A stretch of 40,293 nt of DNA from Polaribacter sp. (GCA_029252865.1 JAQXAP010000033.1:1-40293); one strand, 5' to 3'. Positions 13,424 through 22,393 are shown, counted from the stretch's first letter. Program-made: numbers and translations. Notes: generated from the letters alone by a model not told the origin.

Positions 13424-14329
13424 ATGAGTCAAAAAATATTACAAGTAGACGCTTTAGAAAGTGAAGCAATTTATATTTTTAGAGAAGTGTTAGCACAATT
13501 TGAAAAACCTGTGTTATTGTTTTCAGGAGGAAAAGACAGTATAACTTTAGTGCGCTTGGCACAAAAAGCATTTTACCCTGCAAAAATTCCTTTTCCTTTA
13601 ATGCATATTGATACTGGGCATAATTTTCCTGAAACTATTGAATTTAGGGATCGTTTAGCCAAAGAATTAGGTGTGGAGTTAATTATAAGAAATGTCCAAG
13701 ATAATATTGATAGTGGTCGTGTAAAAGAAGAAACGGGAAGATATGCAAGTAGAAATATGCTACAAACTGAAACTTTATTAGATGCTATTGAAGAGTTTGG
13801 TTTTGATGCTTGTATTGGAGGCGCTAGAAGAGATGAAGAAAAAGCGAGAGCTAAAGAAAGAATTTTTTCTGTAAGAGATGATTTTGGCCAATGGGATGAA
13901 AAAAACCAACGACCAGAAGTATTTGATATGTTAAACGGCCGTATTGATTTAGGTCAAAATGTACGCGTTTTTCCAATTTCAAATTGGACAGAACTCGATG
14001 TGTGGTCCTACATAGAACAAGAAAATATCGAAATTCCTTCCATCTATTTTGCACATAAAAGGAAAATATTCCTTAGAGACGGTATGATTTGGTCTGCAGA
14101 TGATTCAGTAGTTTTCAGAGATAAAGAGGAGGAAATACAAGAAAAAATGGTTCGATTTAGAACTGTAGGAGACATGAGTTGTACAGCAGCGGTATTATCT
14201 GATGCAGTAAATATTGCAAAGGTGGTTGAAGAGATTAGAGATTCTTCAATTTCAGAAAGAGGAGCAAGAATTGATGATAAGCGCTCTGAAGCTGCAATGG
14301 AAAAAAGAAAACAACAAGGGTATTTTTAA
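13424..14329 (+). CDS. cysD: Sulfate adenylyltransferase, small subunit
   Basis: A 301-aa PP-loop ATP pyrophosphatase-type subunit that adenylates sulfate to APS. The loop is FSGGKDS (33-39). Further family blocks are PLMHIDTGHNFPETIEFRD, IGGARRDEEKARAKERIFS, FPISNWTELDVWSYI and VRFRTVGDMSCTAAV. Length equals E. coli CysD (302 aa). It starts 18 nt after cysH and precedes its GTPase partner cysN, with which it forms the heterodimeric ATP sulfurylase. Confidence 0.97.
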   Translation: MSQKILQVDALESEAIYIFREVLAQFEKPVLLFSGGKDSITLVRLAQKAFYPAKIPFPLMHIDTGHNFPETIEFRDRLAKELGVELIIRNVQDNIDSGRVKEETGRYASRNMLQTETLLDAIEEFGFDACIGGARRDEEKARAKERIFSVRDDFGQWDEKNQRPEVFDMLNGRIDLGQNVRVFPISNWTELDVWSYIEQENIEIPSIYFAHKRKIFLRDGMIWSADDSVVFRDKEEEIQEKMVRFRTVGDMSCTAAVLSDAVNIAKVVEEIRDSSISERGARIDDKRSEAAMEKRKQQGYF

Positions 14330-14355
14330 AATAAAATAAACAAAAAGAAGCCAAA

Positions 14356-15603
14356 ATGAAAGTTTTAAAAATAGCAACAGCAGGAAGTGTAGATGATGGT
14401 AAGAGTACTTTAATTGGTCGTATTTTATATGATACAAAGTCATTGACTGATGACAAACTGGAAGCAATCGAACAAAAAAGTAGTCAGCGTGGTTTTGACT
14501 ATTTAGATTTTTCTCTAGCAACTGATGGCTTGGTTGCAGAACGAGAACAGGGAATTACAATTGATGTAGCGCACATTTATTTTTCAACTCCATCTAAAAG
14601 TTTCATTATTGCAGACACTCCAGGTCATATTGAGTATACGAGAAACATGGTAACGGGTGCTTCAACAGCTCAAGTTTCTATTGTGTTAATCGATGCAAGG
14701 AACGGTGTTATAGAACAAACTTACAGACATTTTTTTATCAATAATTTGTTAAGAATTAAAGATGTTGTAATTGCAATAAATAAAATGGATTTAGTCAACT
14801 TTTCTCAAGAAAAATACAATGCGATAAAAGCAGAGATTGAATACATAGCGAGTAAAAGTGATTACAAAAGGCAGAACTTAACATTTATTCCAATCTCTGC
14901 TTTACAAGGAGATAATGTTGTAAATAAGTCTTTAAATACACCCTGGTATAGTGGCAATACATTAATGTGTCACCTTGAAAAATTAGATGCAGAAGATATT
15001 AATGACGCTTCTCAAATTCGTTTTCCTGTTCAGACAGTGATCAGACCCAAAACCGATGAATATCATGATTTTAGGGGTTATGCAGGTAAAATTTATGGAG
15101 GAGATTTATCTGTTGGAGATGAAATTGCTGTTTTACCTTCCCAAACAAAATCCAAAATTAAGAGCATTAATTTCTTTAATAAAGAATTTAAAACTGCAAA
15201 AAGAGGTAGTTCTGTTGCGGTTACTTTAGAAGATAATGTCAATGTAAGTAGAGGTGATATGTTGGTGAAACAGAATGAAGAACCGAGAATTGCAAAAGAA
15301 TTAAATGCAACTCTATGTTGGATGGATAAAGAACCTTTACAAGTATCACAAAAATATTATATCAAGCATGGTATAAATGATGCGCAAGCAAAAATTACTA
15401 AGTTATCAAGTATTATTAGTACTGATTTTTCTGGAATTGAAGAAAATCCCTCAGAATTAGTTTTAAACCAAATTGGAGACATACAATTAAAATTAAGTAA
15501 GCCTTTACTAGTCGATTCTTACAGCGACAATAAATCTAACGGATCTTTTATTTTAATCAATCCAAAAACAAACAACACAGTAGGAGTAGGTTTTATTAAA
15601 TAA
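14356..15603 (+). CDS. cysN: Sulfate adenylyltransferase, GTPase subunit
   Basis: A 415-aa translational-GTPase relative that couples GTP hydrolysis to sulfate adenylation by CysD. The G1 loop is GSVDDGKS (10-17), G3 is DTPGH, G4 is NKMD and beta-barrel domains follow. REQGITIDVAH is the switch I segment typical of CysN. The protein is shorter than E. coli CysN (475 aa) and ends soon after domain 3, with no fused APS kinase (CysC) domain, although CysNC fusions are common elsewhere. It starts 26 nt after cysD. Confidence 0.97.
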   Translation: MKVLKIATAGSVDDGKSTLIGRILYDTKSLTDDKLEAIEQKSSQRGFDYLDFSLATDGLVAEREQGITIDVAHIYFSTPSKSFIIADTPGHIEYTRNMVTGASTAQVSIVLIDARNGVIEQTYRHFFINNLLRIKDVVIAINKMDLVNFSQEKYNAIKAEIEYIASKSDYKRQNLTFIPISALQGDNVVNKSLNTPWYSGNTLMCHLEKLDAEDINDASQIRFPVQTVIRPKTDEYHDFRGYAGKIYGGDLSVGDEIAVLPSQTKSKIKSINFFNKEFKTAKRGSSVAVTLEDNVNVSRGDMLVKQNEEPRIAKELNATLCWMDKEPLQVSQKYYIKHGINDAQAKITKLSSIISTDFSGIEENPSELVLNQIGDIQLKLSKPLLVDSYSDNKSNGSFILINPKTNNTVGVGFIK

Positions 15604-15636
15604 ACCGAGCAACAAACCAATCATCAATATTAGACC

Positions 15637-17727
15637 ATGCAAAGCTTTAGAACAGAGATAGAAAATCCAATTGTGGAAAAAGATATTGTTGAATTAGCAG
15701 ATAAGATTGCTGCGTTCAATAATCTACAAATAGATGAAGAAAAATTTAGAAGTTTACGTTTAGCGAGAGGGGTTTATGGTCAGCGCCAAAAAGGCGTACA
15801 AATGATTCGTATCAAACTTCCCTATGGTAAAGTAATGAGTAATCAATTACGAAGAATATCTGAAGTTTCAGACGAGTATTCAAGAGGACGGTTACATATT
15901 ACTACGCGTCAAGATATTCAAATTCATCATGTAGATTTAGAAAGAACCCCAGAATTATGGGCAAAATTGGAACGTGATGATGTTACTTTGAGAGAAGCTT
16001 GTGGTAATGTTGTAAGAAATGTTACTGCATCTGAAACTGCTGGGATAGATATTGATGAGCCTTTTGATGTTTCTCCTTATGCGGATGCATTGTATAAATT
16101 CTTTCTACGCAACCCAATTTGTCAGGAAATGGGACGTAAATTCAAAGTTTCTTTTTCTTCTACAGACGAGGATACTGGTTTATCATATTTACATGATTTA
16201 GGATATATTGCTAAAATTAAAAACGGAGTTAGAGGTTTTAAAGTAATGGTTGCAGGAGGATTAGGTTCTCAACCTAGACACGCGGAAACTTTGTTTGAGT
16301 TTTTACCTTCAGATAAAATTATTCCTTTAATGGAAGGTGTTTTAAGAGTTTTTGATCGTTTTGGAGAGCGAAAAAGTAGAGCCAAAGCGAGAATGAAGTT
16401 TTTACTAAAGGATATAGGTTTAGACGCCTTTAGAAACTTAATTGAACAAGAACAAAAGGCAATTGAATTTAAAACGATTGCTATTGATGCCGAGTCTTAT
16501 GTAGTATCAAAACCAGTAAAAATTAAGGCTCCAGAGGTAAATATTAAAGATCAAGCTGCTTTTGATTTGTGGAAATCAACCAATTTAATTCCTCAAAAAC
16601 AAAAAGGATATTATGCAATTGGTATTAAAGTTTTATTGGGTGATTTTTATACAGACAAGGCAAGGTTGCTTGCAGATTTAGTCGAGACTTATGCAGCAGG
16701 TGAAATTAGATTGACATTGCGTCAAAATATAGTTATTCCTTTTGTTAAAAAAGATTTGTTGCCACTTTTCTATTCAGAATTAAAGAAATTAGAATTTGTA
16801 GAGGTCGGTTATAATAAAGCGGCAGATATAACAGCTTGTCCTGGTACTGATACATGTAATTTAGGAATTTCAAGTAGCACAGGAATCGCAAAAGAATTAG
16901 AAAAAGTGATTGCTGCAGAATATCCTCAGTATCTAAAAAATGAGGATTTAGTTATAAAAATTAGTGGTTGTATGAATGCTTGTGGGCAGCATAATATGGC
17001 AAATATTGGTTTTCAAGGGATGACTGTAAAGACTCCAGATAAATTAGTTGCACCAGCATTACAAGTTTTATTGGGTGGAGGCAATTTAGGAGACGGAAGC
17101 GGGGTTTTTGCGGATAAAGTAGTAAAAGTGCCGAGCAAAAGAGGTCCCGAAGCTTTGCGAAGAGTTTTTAATGATTATGAAGAGAACGGAAACGGACAAA
17201 AATTTGTATCCTATTATAAAGAAAAAGGAGGTAAATATTTTTACGATTTGTTAAATGACTTGCAAGATGTATCTAATTTAACTCAGGAAGACTTTATTGA
17301 TTGGGGTGAGGAAAAGAAATATTTAAAAGCAATAGGTGTGGGAGAATGTGCCGGTGTTGTTATCGATTTAATTGCCACTTTGTTTTTAGAAAGTGATGAA
17401 AAAATTGAAAGTGCAAATGAAGCTTTTCAAAACGGTTTGTATTCAGGTGCAATTTATTATGCGTATCAATCTATTGTTAATTCAGCAAAAGCATCTTTAT
17501 TGGCAGCAGAAAAGAAAACAAATACACATGCAAGTATTATTTCTCAATTCGATGAAGAGTTTATTTCATCAGGAAAAATAGATTTATGTACTTCTTTCTC
17601 CACGTTGATTTATCAAATCAATAAATTTGAACCAACAGTAGAATTTGCTAAAAAATATATTAGCGATGCAATTAGGTTTTTACAAAAAGTAAGAACTTAC
17701 AGAGAAATAGAAACTTCGGTAAAATAG
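15637..17727 (+). CDS. Siroheme sulfite reductase with C-terminal HEPN-like domain
   Basis: A 696-aa protein. Residues about 40-560 form the duplicated sulfite/nitrite reductase module. The 4Fe-4S and siroheme cysteines are Cys401 and Cys407 in ACPGTDTCNLG and Cys445 and Cys449 in SGCMNACGQHN, and RGRLHITTRQDIQIH (83-97) is the siroheme-face block. It should reduce sulfite to sulfide with six electrons from ferredoxin, since NADPH-binding parts are absent and a ferredoxin and its reductase lie in the same operon. Residues about 570-696 are an added helical region (GLYSGAIYYAYQSIVNSAKA) that looks like a HEPN domain. Its usual R-x4-6-H catalytic motif is not evident. Nitrite reductase is the alternative activity; the cys operon argues for sulfite. 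Confidence 0.92.
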   Translation: MQSFRTEIENPIVEKDIVELADKIAAFNNLQIDEEKFRSLRLARGVYGQRQKGVQMIRIKLPYGKVMSNQLRRISEVSDEYSRGRLHITTRQDIQIHHVDLERTPELWAKLERDDVTLREACGNVVRNVTASETAGIDIDEPFDVSPYADALYKFFLRNPICQEMGRKFKVSFSSTDEDTGLSYLHDLGYIAKIKNGVRGFKVMVAGGLGSQPRHAETLFEFLPSDKIIPLMEGVLRVFDRFGERKSRAKARMKFLLKDIGLDAFRNLIEQEQKAIEFKTIAIDAESYVVSKPVKIKAPEVNIKDQAAFDLWKSTNLIPQKQKGYYAIGIKVLLGDFYTDKARLLADLVETYAAGEIRLTLRQNIVIPFVKKDLLPLFYSELKKLEFVEVGYNKAADITACPGTDTCNLGISSSTGIAKELEKVIAAEYPQYLKNEDLVIKISGCMNACGQHNMANIGFQGMTVKTPDKLVAPALQVLLGGGNLGDGSGVFADKVVKVPSKRGPEALRRVFNDYEENGNGQKFVSYYKEKGGKYFYDLLNDLQDVSNLTQEDFIDWGEEKKYLKAIGVGECAGVVIDLIATLFLESDEKIESANEAFQNGLYSGAIYYAYQSIVNSAKASLLAAEKKTNTHASIISQFDEEFISSGKIDLCTSFSTLIYQINKFEPTVEFAKKYISDAIRFLQKVRTYREIETSVK

Positions 17728-17743
17728 CGTTAAAGAACAAAAA

Positions 17744-18511
17744 ATGAATTTTAAAACACCAAAATTAACAGTTGTAGGTGCTGGACCCGGAGATGTAGAT
17801 TTAATAACAGTAAAAGCTATTAAAGTTTTAAAAACAGCTGATGTAGTTTTGTACGATGCTCTGGTAAATGAAGAGTTATTAAATTATATAAACCCAGATG
17901 CAGAAAAAGTTTTTGTAGGAAAAAGAAGAGGTTGCTATAAGTATCAACAAGAGCAAATTAATGAATTAATTGTAATTCGTGCAAAATCCAATGGCCATGT
18001 TGTTCGACTAAAAGGTGGGGATCCATTTATTTTTGGAAGAGGTGCAGAAGAAATGGAATATGCTGCTGGTTTTGGTTTAGAAGTTGATGTTGTTCCCGGA
18101 ATTTCATCATCACTAGCGGTAGCAGCTTATCAAAATATACCATTAACAAAACGCGGCAGCGCGGAGAGTTTTTGGGTAATTACAGGAACTACAAAAGAGC
18201 ATAAAATATCTAATGATATTAAGTTGGCCGCAAAGTCAAATGCAACTGTAGTTATTTTAATGGGTATGAGTAAATTACCTCAAATTGTCAGGCTGTTTCA
18301 AGCAGAAAGTAAAAATAAATTACCCGTAGCAATTATTCAAAGAGGAACTACAGCGCAAGAAAAATTAGGGATTGGAACTGTAGATACTATAGAAAATATT
18401 GTTAAAGTAAGAGATTTGAAAAATCCTGCCATTATTGTATTCGGAGAAGTTGTAAAACATCGTCAAACAATTTTAGATATAAAGCAGCAATATGCAAATG
18501 TGTTAAGCTGA
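17744..18511 (+). CDS. cobA: Uroporphyrinogen-III C-methyltransferase
   Basis: A 255-aa SUMT enzyme that uses two SAM molecules to turn uroporphyrinogen III into precorrin-2, the first step to siroheme. Motifs are VVGAGPGDVDLITVKA (10-25), the SAM loop RLKGGDPFIFGRG (about 88-100), VPGISSSLAVAAY and PLTKRGSA. Length matches stand-alone SUMT rather than trifunctional CysG. It starts 16 nt after the sulfite reductase gene, whose siroheme cofactor it helps make. Confidence 0.95.
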   Translation: MNFKTPKLTVVGAGPGDVDLITVKAIKVLKTADVVLYDALVNEELLNYINPDAEKVFVGKRRGCYKYQQEQINELIVIRAKSNGHVVRLKGGDPFIFGRGAEEMEYAAGFGLEVDVVPGISSSLAVAAYQNIPLTKRGSAESFWVITGTTKEHKISNDIKLAAKSNATVVILMGMSKLPQIVRLFQAESKNKLPVAIIQRGTTAQEKLGIGTVDTIENIVKVRDLKNPAIIVFGEVVKHRQTILDIKQQYANVLS

Positions 18512-18518
18512 TAATTTT

Positions 18519-19103
18519 ATGGAAAGAAATAATTTATATCCTATTTTTTTAAAAGTAAAAAATCTACAAGTATTAATTGTTGGAGGTGGTTTTGTAGCAG
18601 AGGAAAAATTAACATTTTTGTTAAAATCAAGTCCAGATGCAAATGTAACAATAGTTTCGCCGATGTTTAGAAAAGGAACAACAACCTTAGCTAAAACAGG
18701 AAATGTGAAATTGATTAATAAAAAATATAACAAGCGTTACTTAAAAGGAAAACATATTGTAATTGCAACAACAGAGGTTCCAAAAGTAAATGAAGCCGTT
18801 TATAAACATTGCAGAAAACGAAGTATTTTGGTTAATGTAGCAGATAATCCACCATTTTGCGATTTTTACATGGGAGGTATTGTGACCAAAGGAAATGTAA
18901 AAGTGGCTATTTCCACCAACGGAAAATCACCAACAACAGCAAAAAGGTTACGTCAGTTTTTTGAGGATGTTATTCCAGGAAACGTAGATGATTTAGTAAA
19001 GAATTTAAACGAGTTTAGAAAAACAATAAAAGGAGATTTCGAAGAAAAAGTGGAAACGCTAAACGAGTTTACGAAAGGATTAATAGAGAAAAAAGAATCT
19101 TAA
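18519..19103 (+). CDS. Precorrin-2 dehydrogenase / sirohydrochlorin ferrochelatase (Met8-type)
   Basis: A 194-aa protein matching the N-terminal half of CysG and yeast Met8. NLYPIFLKVKNLQVLIVGGG opens the NAD-binding Rossmann fold, followed by VAEEKLTFLL, VIATTEVPKVNEAVYKHC, VNVADNPPFCDFYMGGIV and VAISTNGKSPTTAKRLRQ. It completes siroheme from precorrin-2 by oxidation and iron insertion. It starts 7 nt after the SUMT gene and ends 1 nt before the next start. Whether it still inserts iron, as Met8 does, cannot be told from sequence. Confidence 0.92.
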   Translation: MERNNLYPIFLKVKNLQVLIVGGGFVAEEKLTFLLKSSPDANVTIVSPMFRKGTTTLAKTGNVKLINKKYNKRYLKGKHIVIATTEVPKVNEAVYKHCRKRSILVNVADNPPFCDFYMGGIVTKGNVKVAISTNGKSPTTAKRLRQFFEDVIPGNVDDLVKNLNEFRKTIKGDFEEKVETLNEFTKGLIEKKES

Positions 19104-19104
19104 A

Positions 19105-20160
19105 ATGATTAAAACAGATATACTAATTATAGGAGCGGGGCCAACTGGTTTGTTTGCTATTTTCGAAGCAGGCTTATTAAAATTAAAATGTCACTTAATT
19201 GATGCTTTACCACAACCAGGAGGACAATGTTCTGAGATTTATCCCAAGAAACCAATTTATGATATTCCGGCATATCCAGAAATTTTAGCAGGAGATTTGA
19301 CACATAAATTAATTGAGCAAACAAAGCAATTTAAACCAGGTTTTACGCTAGGAGAAAGAGCAGAAACGATTGATAAGCATGAAGACGGGACTTTTATAGT
19401 CACAACTAATAAAGGAACAAAACATCATGCTAAAATTGTTGCAATTGCGGGGGGGTTAGGTTCTTTTGAACCAAGAAAACCATTAATTCCTGATATTGCT
19501 GATTTTGAGGACAACGGTGTTGAGTATATTATTAAAGAGCCAGAATTTTATAGAGATAAAAGAGTTGTAATTTCTGGAGGAGGAGATTCGGCTTTAGATT
19601 GGGCTATTTTCTTATCTGATGTTGCTTCTGAAGTAACATTAATTCACAGAAGAAACGAATTTAGAGGAGCTCTAGATTCAGTTGAAAAAGTACAAGAATT
19701 AAAGGATTTAGGTAAAATTAGATTGATTACTCCCGCAGAGGTAAAAGAAATTATTGGTACTGATAAAGTTAAAGGTGTTGCTGTAAAGAAAAAAGGTGAA
19801 GATACATTTGTTGTCGATACAGATCACTTTATTCCTTTATTTGGATTATCTCCTAAATTAGGTCCAATTGCGAATTGGGGATTAGAAATTGAGAAAAATG
19901 CAATTAAGGTAAATAACGCCTTAGATTATCAAACAAATATCCCGGGGATTTATGCAATTGGTGATGTTAATACGTATCCAGGAAAGTTAAAATTAATTCT
20001 TTGTGGTTTTCATGAAGCTACGTTAATGTGTCAAAGCGCTTACAAAAGAATTTTTCCAGATAAAAAATATGTAATGAAATATACTACCGTTGGTGGAGTA
20101 GAGGGGTTTGATGGGACAAAAAAGGAATCACCAAAAGCAGTTGTAAAAGCGATTCAATAG
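19105..20160 (+). CDS. Thioredoxin-reductase-like ferredoxin-NADP reductase
   Basis: A 351-aa flavoprotein with an FAD loop GAGPTGL (10-16), PGGQCSEIYPKKPIYDIPAYPEI, an NADP loop SGGGDSALDWAIFLSDVA and the C-terminal FAD block GIYAIGDVNTYPGKLKLILCGFHEA. There is no CxxC redox pair, so it is not a thioredoxin reductase; the conserved tail and length match the type-2 ferredoxin-NADP reductases found in Gram-positive bacteria and Bacteroidetes. It should pass electrons from NADPH to the ferredoxin encoded next, and so to the sulfite reductase. One base separates it from the preceding stop. Confidence 0.9.
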   Translation: MIKTDILIIGAGPTGLFAIFEAGLLKLKCHLIDALPQPGGQCSEIYPKKPIYDIPAYPEILAGDLTHKLIEQTKQFKPGFTLGERAETIDKHEDGTFIVTTNKGTKHHAKIVAIAGGLGSFEPRKPLIPDIADFEDNGVEYIIKEPEFYRDKRVVISGGGDSALDWAIFLSDVASEVTLIHRRNEFRGALDSVEKVQELKDLGKIRLITPAEVKEIIGTDKVKGVAVKKKGEDTFVVDTDHFIPLFGLSPKLGPIANWGLEIEKNAIKVNNALDYQTNIPGIYAIGDVNTYPGKLKLILCGFHEATLMCQSAYKRIFPDKKYVMKYTTVGGVEGFDGTKKESPKAVVKAIQ

Positions 20161-20171
20161 TAAATTTTTAT

Positions 20172-20179
20172 TAGGTTTG
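20172..20179 (+). promoter_or_regulatory. Possible internal promoter (-7 box) before the ferredoxin gene
   Basis: TAGGTTTG fits TAnnTTTG and lies about 42 nt before the ferredoxin ATG, inside the only long (60-nt) gap of the cys operon. It could give the fdx-cysE-cysM genes some independent expression. Confidence 0.45.
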
Positions 20180-20220
20180 CATAACTTGGTAAAGAACATC
20201 AATAATTAATAAGAAAATAG

Positions 20221-20550
20221 ATGCAAGACATCAACATAAAAATAACAGATAGAAACGGTATAACTCATGAAGTTGTTGCGCCTACAGATATGGCAATGAA
20301 TCTTATGGAAGTCGTTCGTTCATACGAATTAGCAGAAGAGGGTACTATCGGGATTTGTGGAGGAATGGCAATGTGTGCTTCTTGTCAATGCTATGTAAAA
20401 TCAGATAATAAATTGCCAGAAATGACAGATGACGAAGATGCTATGTTAGCAGAAGCATTTAATGTGGAAGACAACAGTAGGTTGGGCTGTCAAATACAAA
20501 TGACTCCAGAAATGGAAGGGCTAGAGGTAGAGCTAGCACCAGAATCGTAA
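20221..20550 (+). CDS. 2Fe-2S ferredoxin (adrenodoxin type)
   Basis: A 109-aa acidic ferredoxin. Cluster ligands are Cys46, Cys52 and Cys55 in GICGGMAMCASC and Cys90 in RLGCQI, the C-x5-C-x2-C...C pattern of vertebrate/ISC-type 2Fe-2S ferredoxins, with an extra Cys57. DDEDAMLAEAF is the acidic partner-binding helix. Encoded directly after its likely reductase and downstream of the sulfite reductase, it probably shuttles electrons between them. Confidence 0.93.
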   Translation: MQDINIKITDRNGITHEVVAPTDMAMNLMEVVRSYELAEEGTIGICGGMAMCASCQCYVKSDNKLPEMTDDEDAMLAEAFNVEDNSRLGCQIQMTPEMEGLEVELAPES

Positions 20551-20558
20551 GGGTTAAA

Positions 20559-21317
20559 ATGAGAGAAAAAGAACAGATAGTAGCATTTAAAAATTACAGT
20601 ATGTGTCTTAGAGATGCTGTAGGTAATTTTACCAAACAACTAATTAATAATTTGTTTGATGTTACTCATTTGTCTAAAAGTGGTTTAGCGACTGAAACTC
20701 AGTTTTTAAATATTTTAGAAAGGCTATCTGTTGAAGACGGAGATTATTTATGGAGTAGTTTTAAAAAGTTTTTTGGAGAGATTAGACAAAAACTAGATTT
20801 AGATGCTATTGCTGCTGAAAAAAACGATCCTGCTGCTAAAAGTTTAAAAGAAGTTTATTTATCGTATCCCGGTTTTTATGCAATTGCTGTACATCGTTTA
20901 AGTCATCAATTGCTAAAATTAGAAGTTCCTGTTTTACCCAGAATGATGAGTGAGTTTGCGCATAGTCTCACGGGTACAGATATTCATCCCGGAGCAGAAA
21001 TAGGAGATTCATTTTTTATAGATCACGCGACAGGAATTGTGATTGGCGAAACAACACAGATTAAGGATAATGTTCAGATTTTTCAAGGAGTAACTTTAGG
21101 AGGAATTCAAGTAAAAAAGAGTTTAGCATCAACAAAAAGACACCCAACAATACAAAGTGGCGTTGTTATTTATGCGAATGCAACTATTTTAGGAGGTGAT
21201 GTTGTTATAGGTGAAAATTCTATCATAGGTGCCAATGTATGCATTACAGAATCGGTTCCAGAAAATTCGATCGTAAGTGTACAGTCAGAAAATAATATTT
21301 TTCAAAAAATAAATTAG
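20559..21317 (+). CDS. cysE: Serine O-acetyltransferase
   Basis: A 252-aa protein with an N-terminal helical region and a C-terminal left-handed beta-helix: YPGFYAIAVHRLSHQL, GTDIHPGAEIGDSFFIDHATG, VIGETTQIKDNVQIFQGVTLGG, KRHPTIQSGVVIYANATILGG and IGANVCITESVP. The His-Asp pair around IDHATG is the catalytic region. It makes O-acetylserine for cysteine synthesis. It starts 8 nt after the ferredoxin gene and 4 nt before cysM, consistent with a cysteine synthase pair. The C terminus ends KIN, and a terminal Ile before the last residue is the usual CysK-binding element, so complex formation is unclear. Confidence 0.95.
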   Translation: MREKEQIVAFKNYSMCLRDAVGNFTKQLINNLFDVTHLSKSGLATETQFLNILERLSVEDGDYLWSSFKKFFGEIRQKLDLDAIAAEKNDPAAKSLKEVYLSYPGFYAIAVHRLSHQLLKLEVPVLPRMMSEFAHSLTGTDIHPGAEIGDSFFIDHATGIVIGETTQIKDNVQIFQGVTLGGIQVKKSLASTKRHPTIQSGVVIYANATILGGDVVIGENSIIGANVCITESVPENSIVSVQSENNIFQKIN

Positions 21318-21321
21318 AAAT

Positions 21322-22215
21322 ATGAAAACTAAGAGTATTATAGATTTTGTAGGAAATACTCCTTTGGTGGAAGTTCAAAATATTTTACAAAAAAAAGGAG
21401 TTAACTTATTGCTTAAACTAGAAGGGAACAACCCTGGCGGAAGTGTAAAGGATAGAGCTGCTTACAATATGATTTCTGAAGCTATTAAGAGAAAAAATAT
21501 TAGAAAAGGAGATACTTTAGTAGAAGCAACAAGTGGAAACACAGGCATTGCATTGGCTTTAATGGCGAAAGTCTTGGGTGTAAACATGGTTTTGGTTTTA
21601 CCGGAAAATTCTACTGAAGAAAGAATAAAAACGATGCGCTCATATGGGGCAGAAGTTATTTTAACTCCCAAAGAATTGGGAATGGAAGGTTCTCGGGATT
21701 ATGCTTTGAAATTAAAATATAAAAAAGGATATTTTCGATTAAATCAATTTGACAATACGGATAATTCTAAAGCCCATTATAAAACTACAGGTCCTGAAAT
21801 ATGGAGAGATACTGAGGGAGAAATCACCCATTTTGTGGCAGCAATGGGCACTACAGGAACCATTATGGGAGTTTCAGATTATTTAAAAGAGCAAAATAAA
21901 GATATTACTATTGTTGGTGTACAACCAAATGGTGAATCTAAAATAGCTGGTATTAGGAAATGGGAGGGAGATTACATTCCGGCTATATTTAATAGAAAAA
22001 AGATAGATGAGATTATGGAAGTAAGTGCAATAGAAGCGAAAGTAATGACCCAACGATTGGCTGAAGAAGAGGGGATTTTTGCGGGTATGAGTAGTGGAGG
22101 TATATTAGCAAGTGCTTTAAAGGTAGCAGAAAAAATAGATAAAGGAGTTATAGTTGCAATCGTTTGTGATAGAGGAGATAGATATTTATCATCAACATTA
22201 TTTAATAAAGAATAG
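21322..22215 (+). CDS. cysM: Cysteine synthase (CysM-type O-acetylserine sulfhydrylase)
   Basis: A 297-aa fold-type II PLP enzyme that joins sulfide to O-acetylserine. The lysine is Lys43 in NPGGSVKDRAAY; EATSGNTGIALA binds the substrate carboxylate; GTTGTIMG binds the cofactor phosphate; GMSSGG closes the site. Length and the NPGGSVKDR wording fit CysM better than CysK (about 310-320 aa). It is the last gene of the cys operon, ending 75 nt before the next SAM-I riboswitch. I see no intrinsic terminator in that gap. Confidence 0.92.
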   Translation: MKTKSIIDFVGNTPLVEVQNILQKKGVNLLLKLEGNNPGGSVKDRAAYNMISEAIKRKNIRKGDTLVEATSGNTGIALALMAKVLGVNMVLVLPENSTEERIKTMRSYGAEVILTPKELGMEGSRDYALKLKYKKGYFRLNQFDNTDNSKAHYKTTGPEIWRDTEGEITHFVAAMGTTGTIMGVSDYLKEQNKDITIVGVQPNGESKIAGIRKWEGDYIPAIFNRKKIDEIMEVSAIEAKVMTQRLAEEEGIFAGMSSGGILASALKVAEKIDKGVIVAIVCDRGDRYLSSTLFNKE

Positions 22216-22289
22216 ATTTTACAAATTCAGTCTATAAATAAAAATATATTTCTTTTATTTGTAGCTTAGTTCATAAACGTATTGATACC

Positions 22290-22393
22290 GTTATCATGAA
22301 AGGTAGAGGGATTAGACCCGATGAAGCCTTGGCAACCCATTTCATTGAGAAATAGAAGGTGCTACATTCTACAGATTATATCTGACAGATAAC
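22290..22393 (+). promoter_or_regulatory. SAM-I (S-box) riboswitch upstream of the metH operon
   Basis: P1 is GTTATC (22290-22295) with GATAAC (22388-22393). Conserved blocks AGGTAGAGGGATTAGACCC, GATGAAGCCTTGGCAACCC and AGAAGGTGCTACATTCTAC follow in the right order. It is clearly homologous to the element at 5550-5670 but has a shorter terminal hairpin and one change in the GCUA(A) core. The promoter is not obvious; TTTATTTG near 22254-22262 is a weak -7 candidate. No U-tailed hairpin lies between the aptamer and the start codon 49 nt downstream. It should repress methionine synthase and MetF when SAM is high. Confidence 0.92.

Noticed and set aside
18519-20160. TrxR-like flavoprotein as a thioredoxin reductase for trxA
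   Set aside because: No CxxC redox motif between the FAD and NADP domains; it fits type-2 ferredoxin-NADP reductase.
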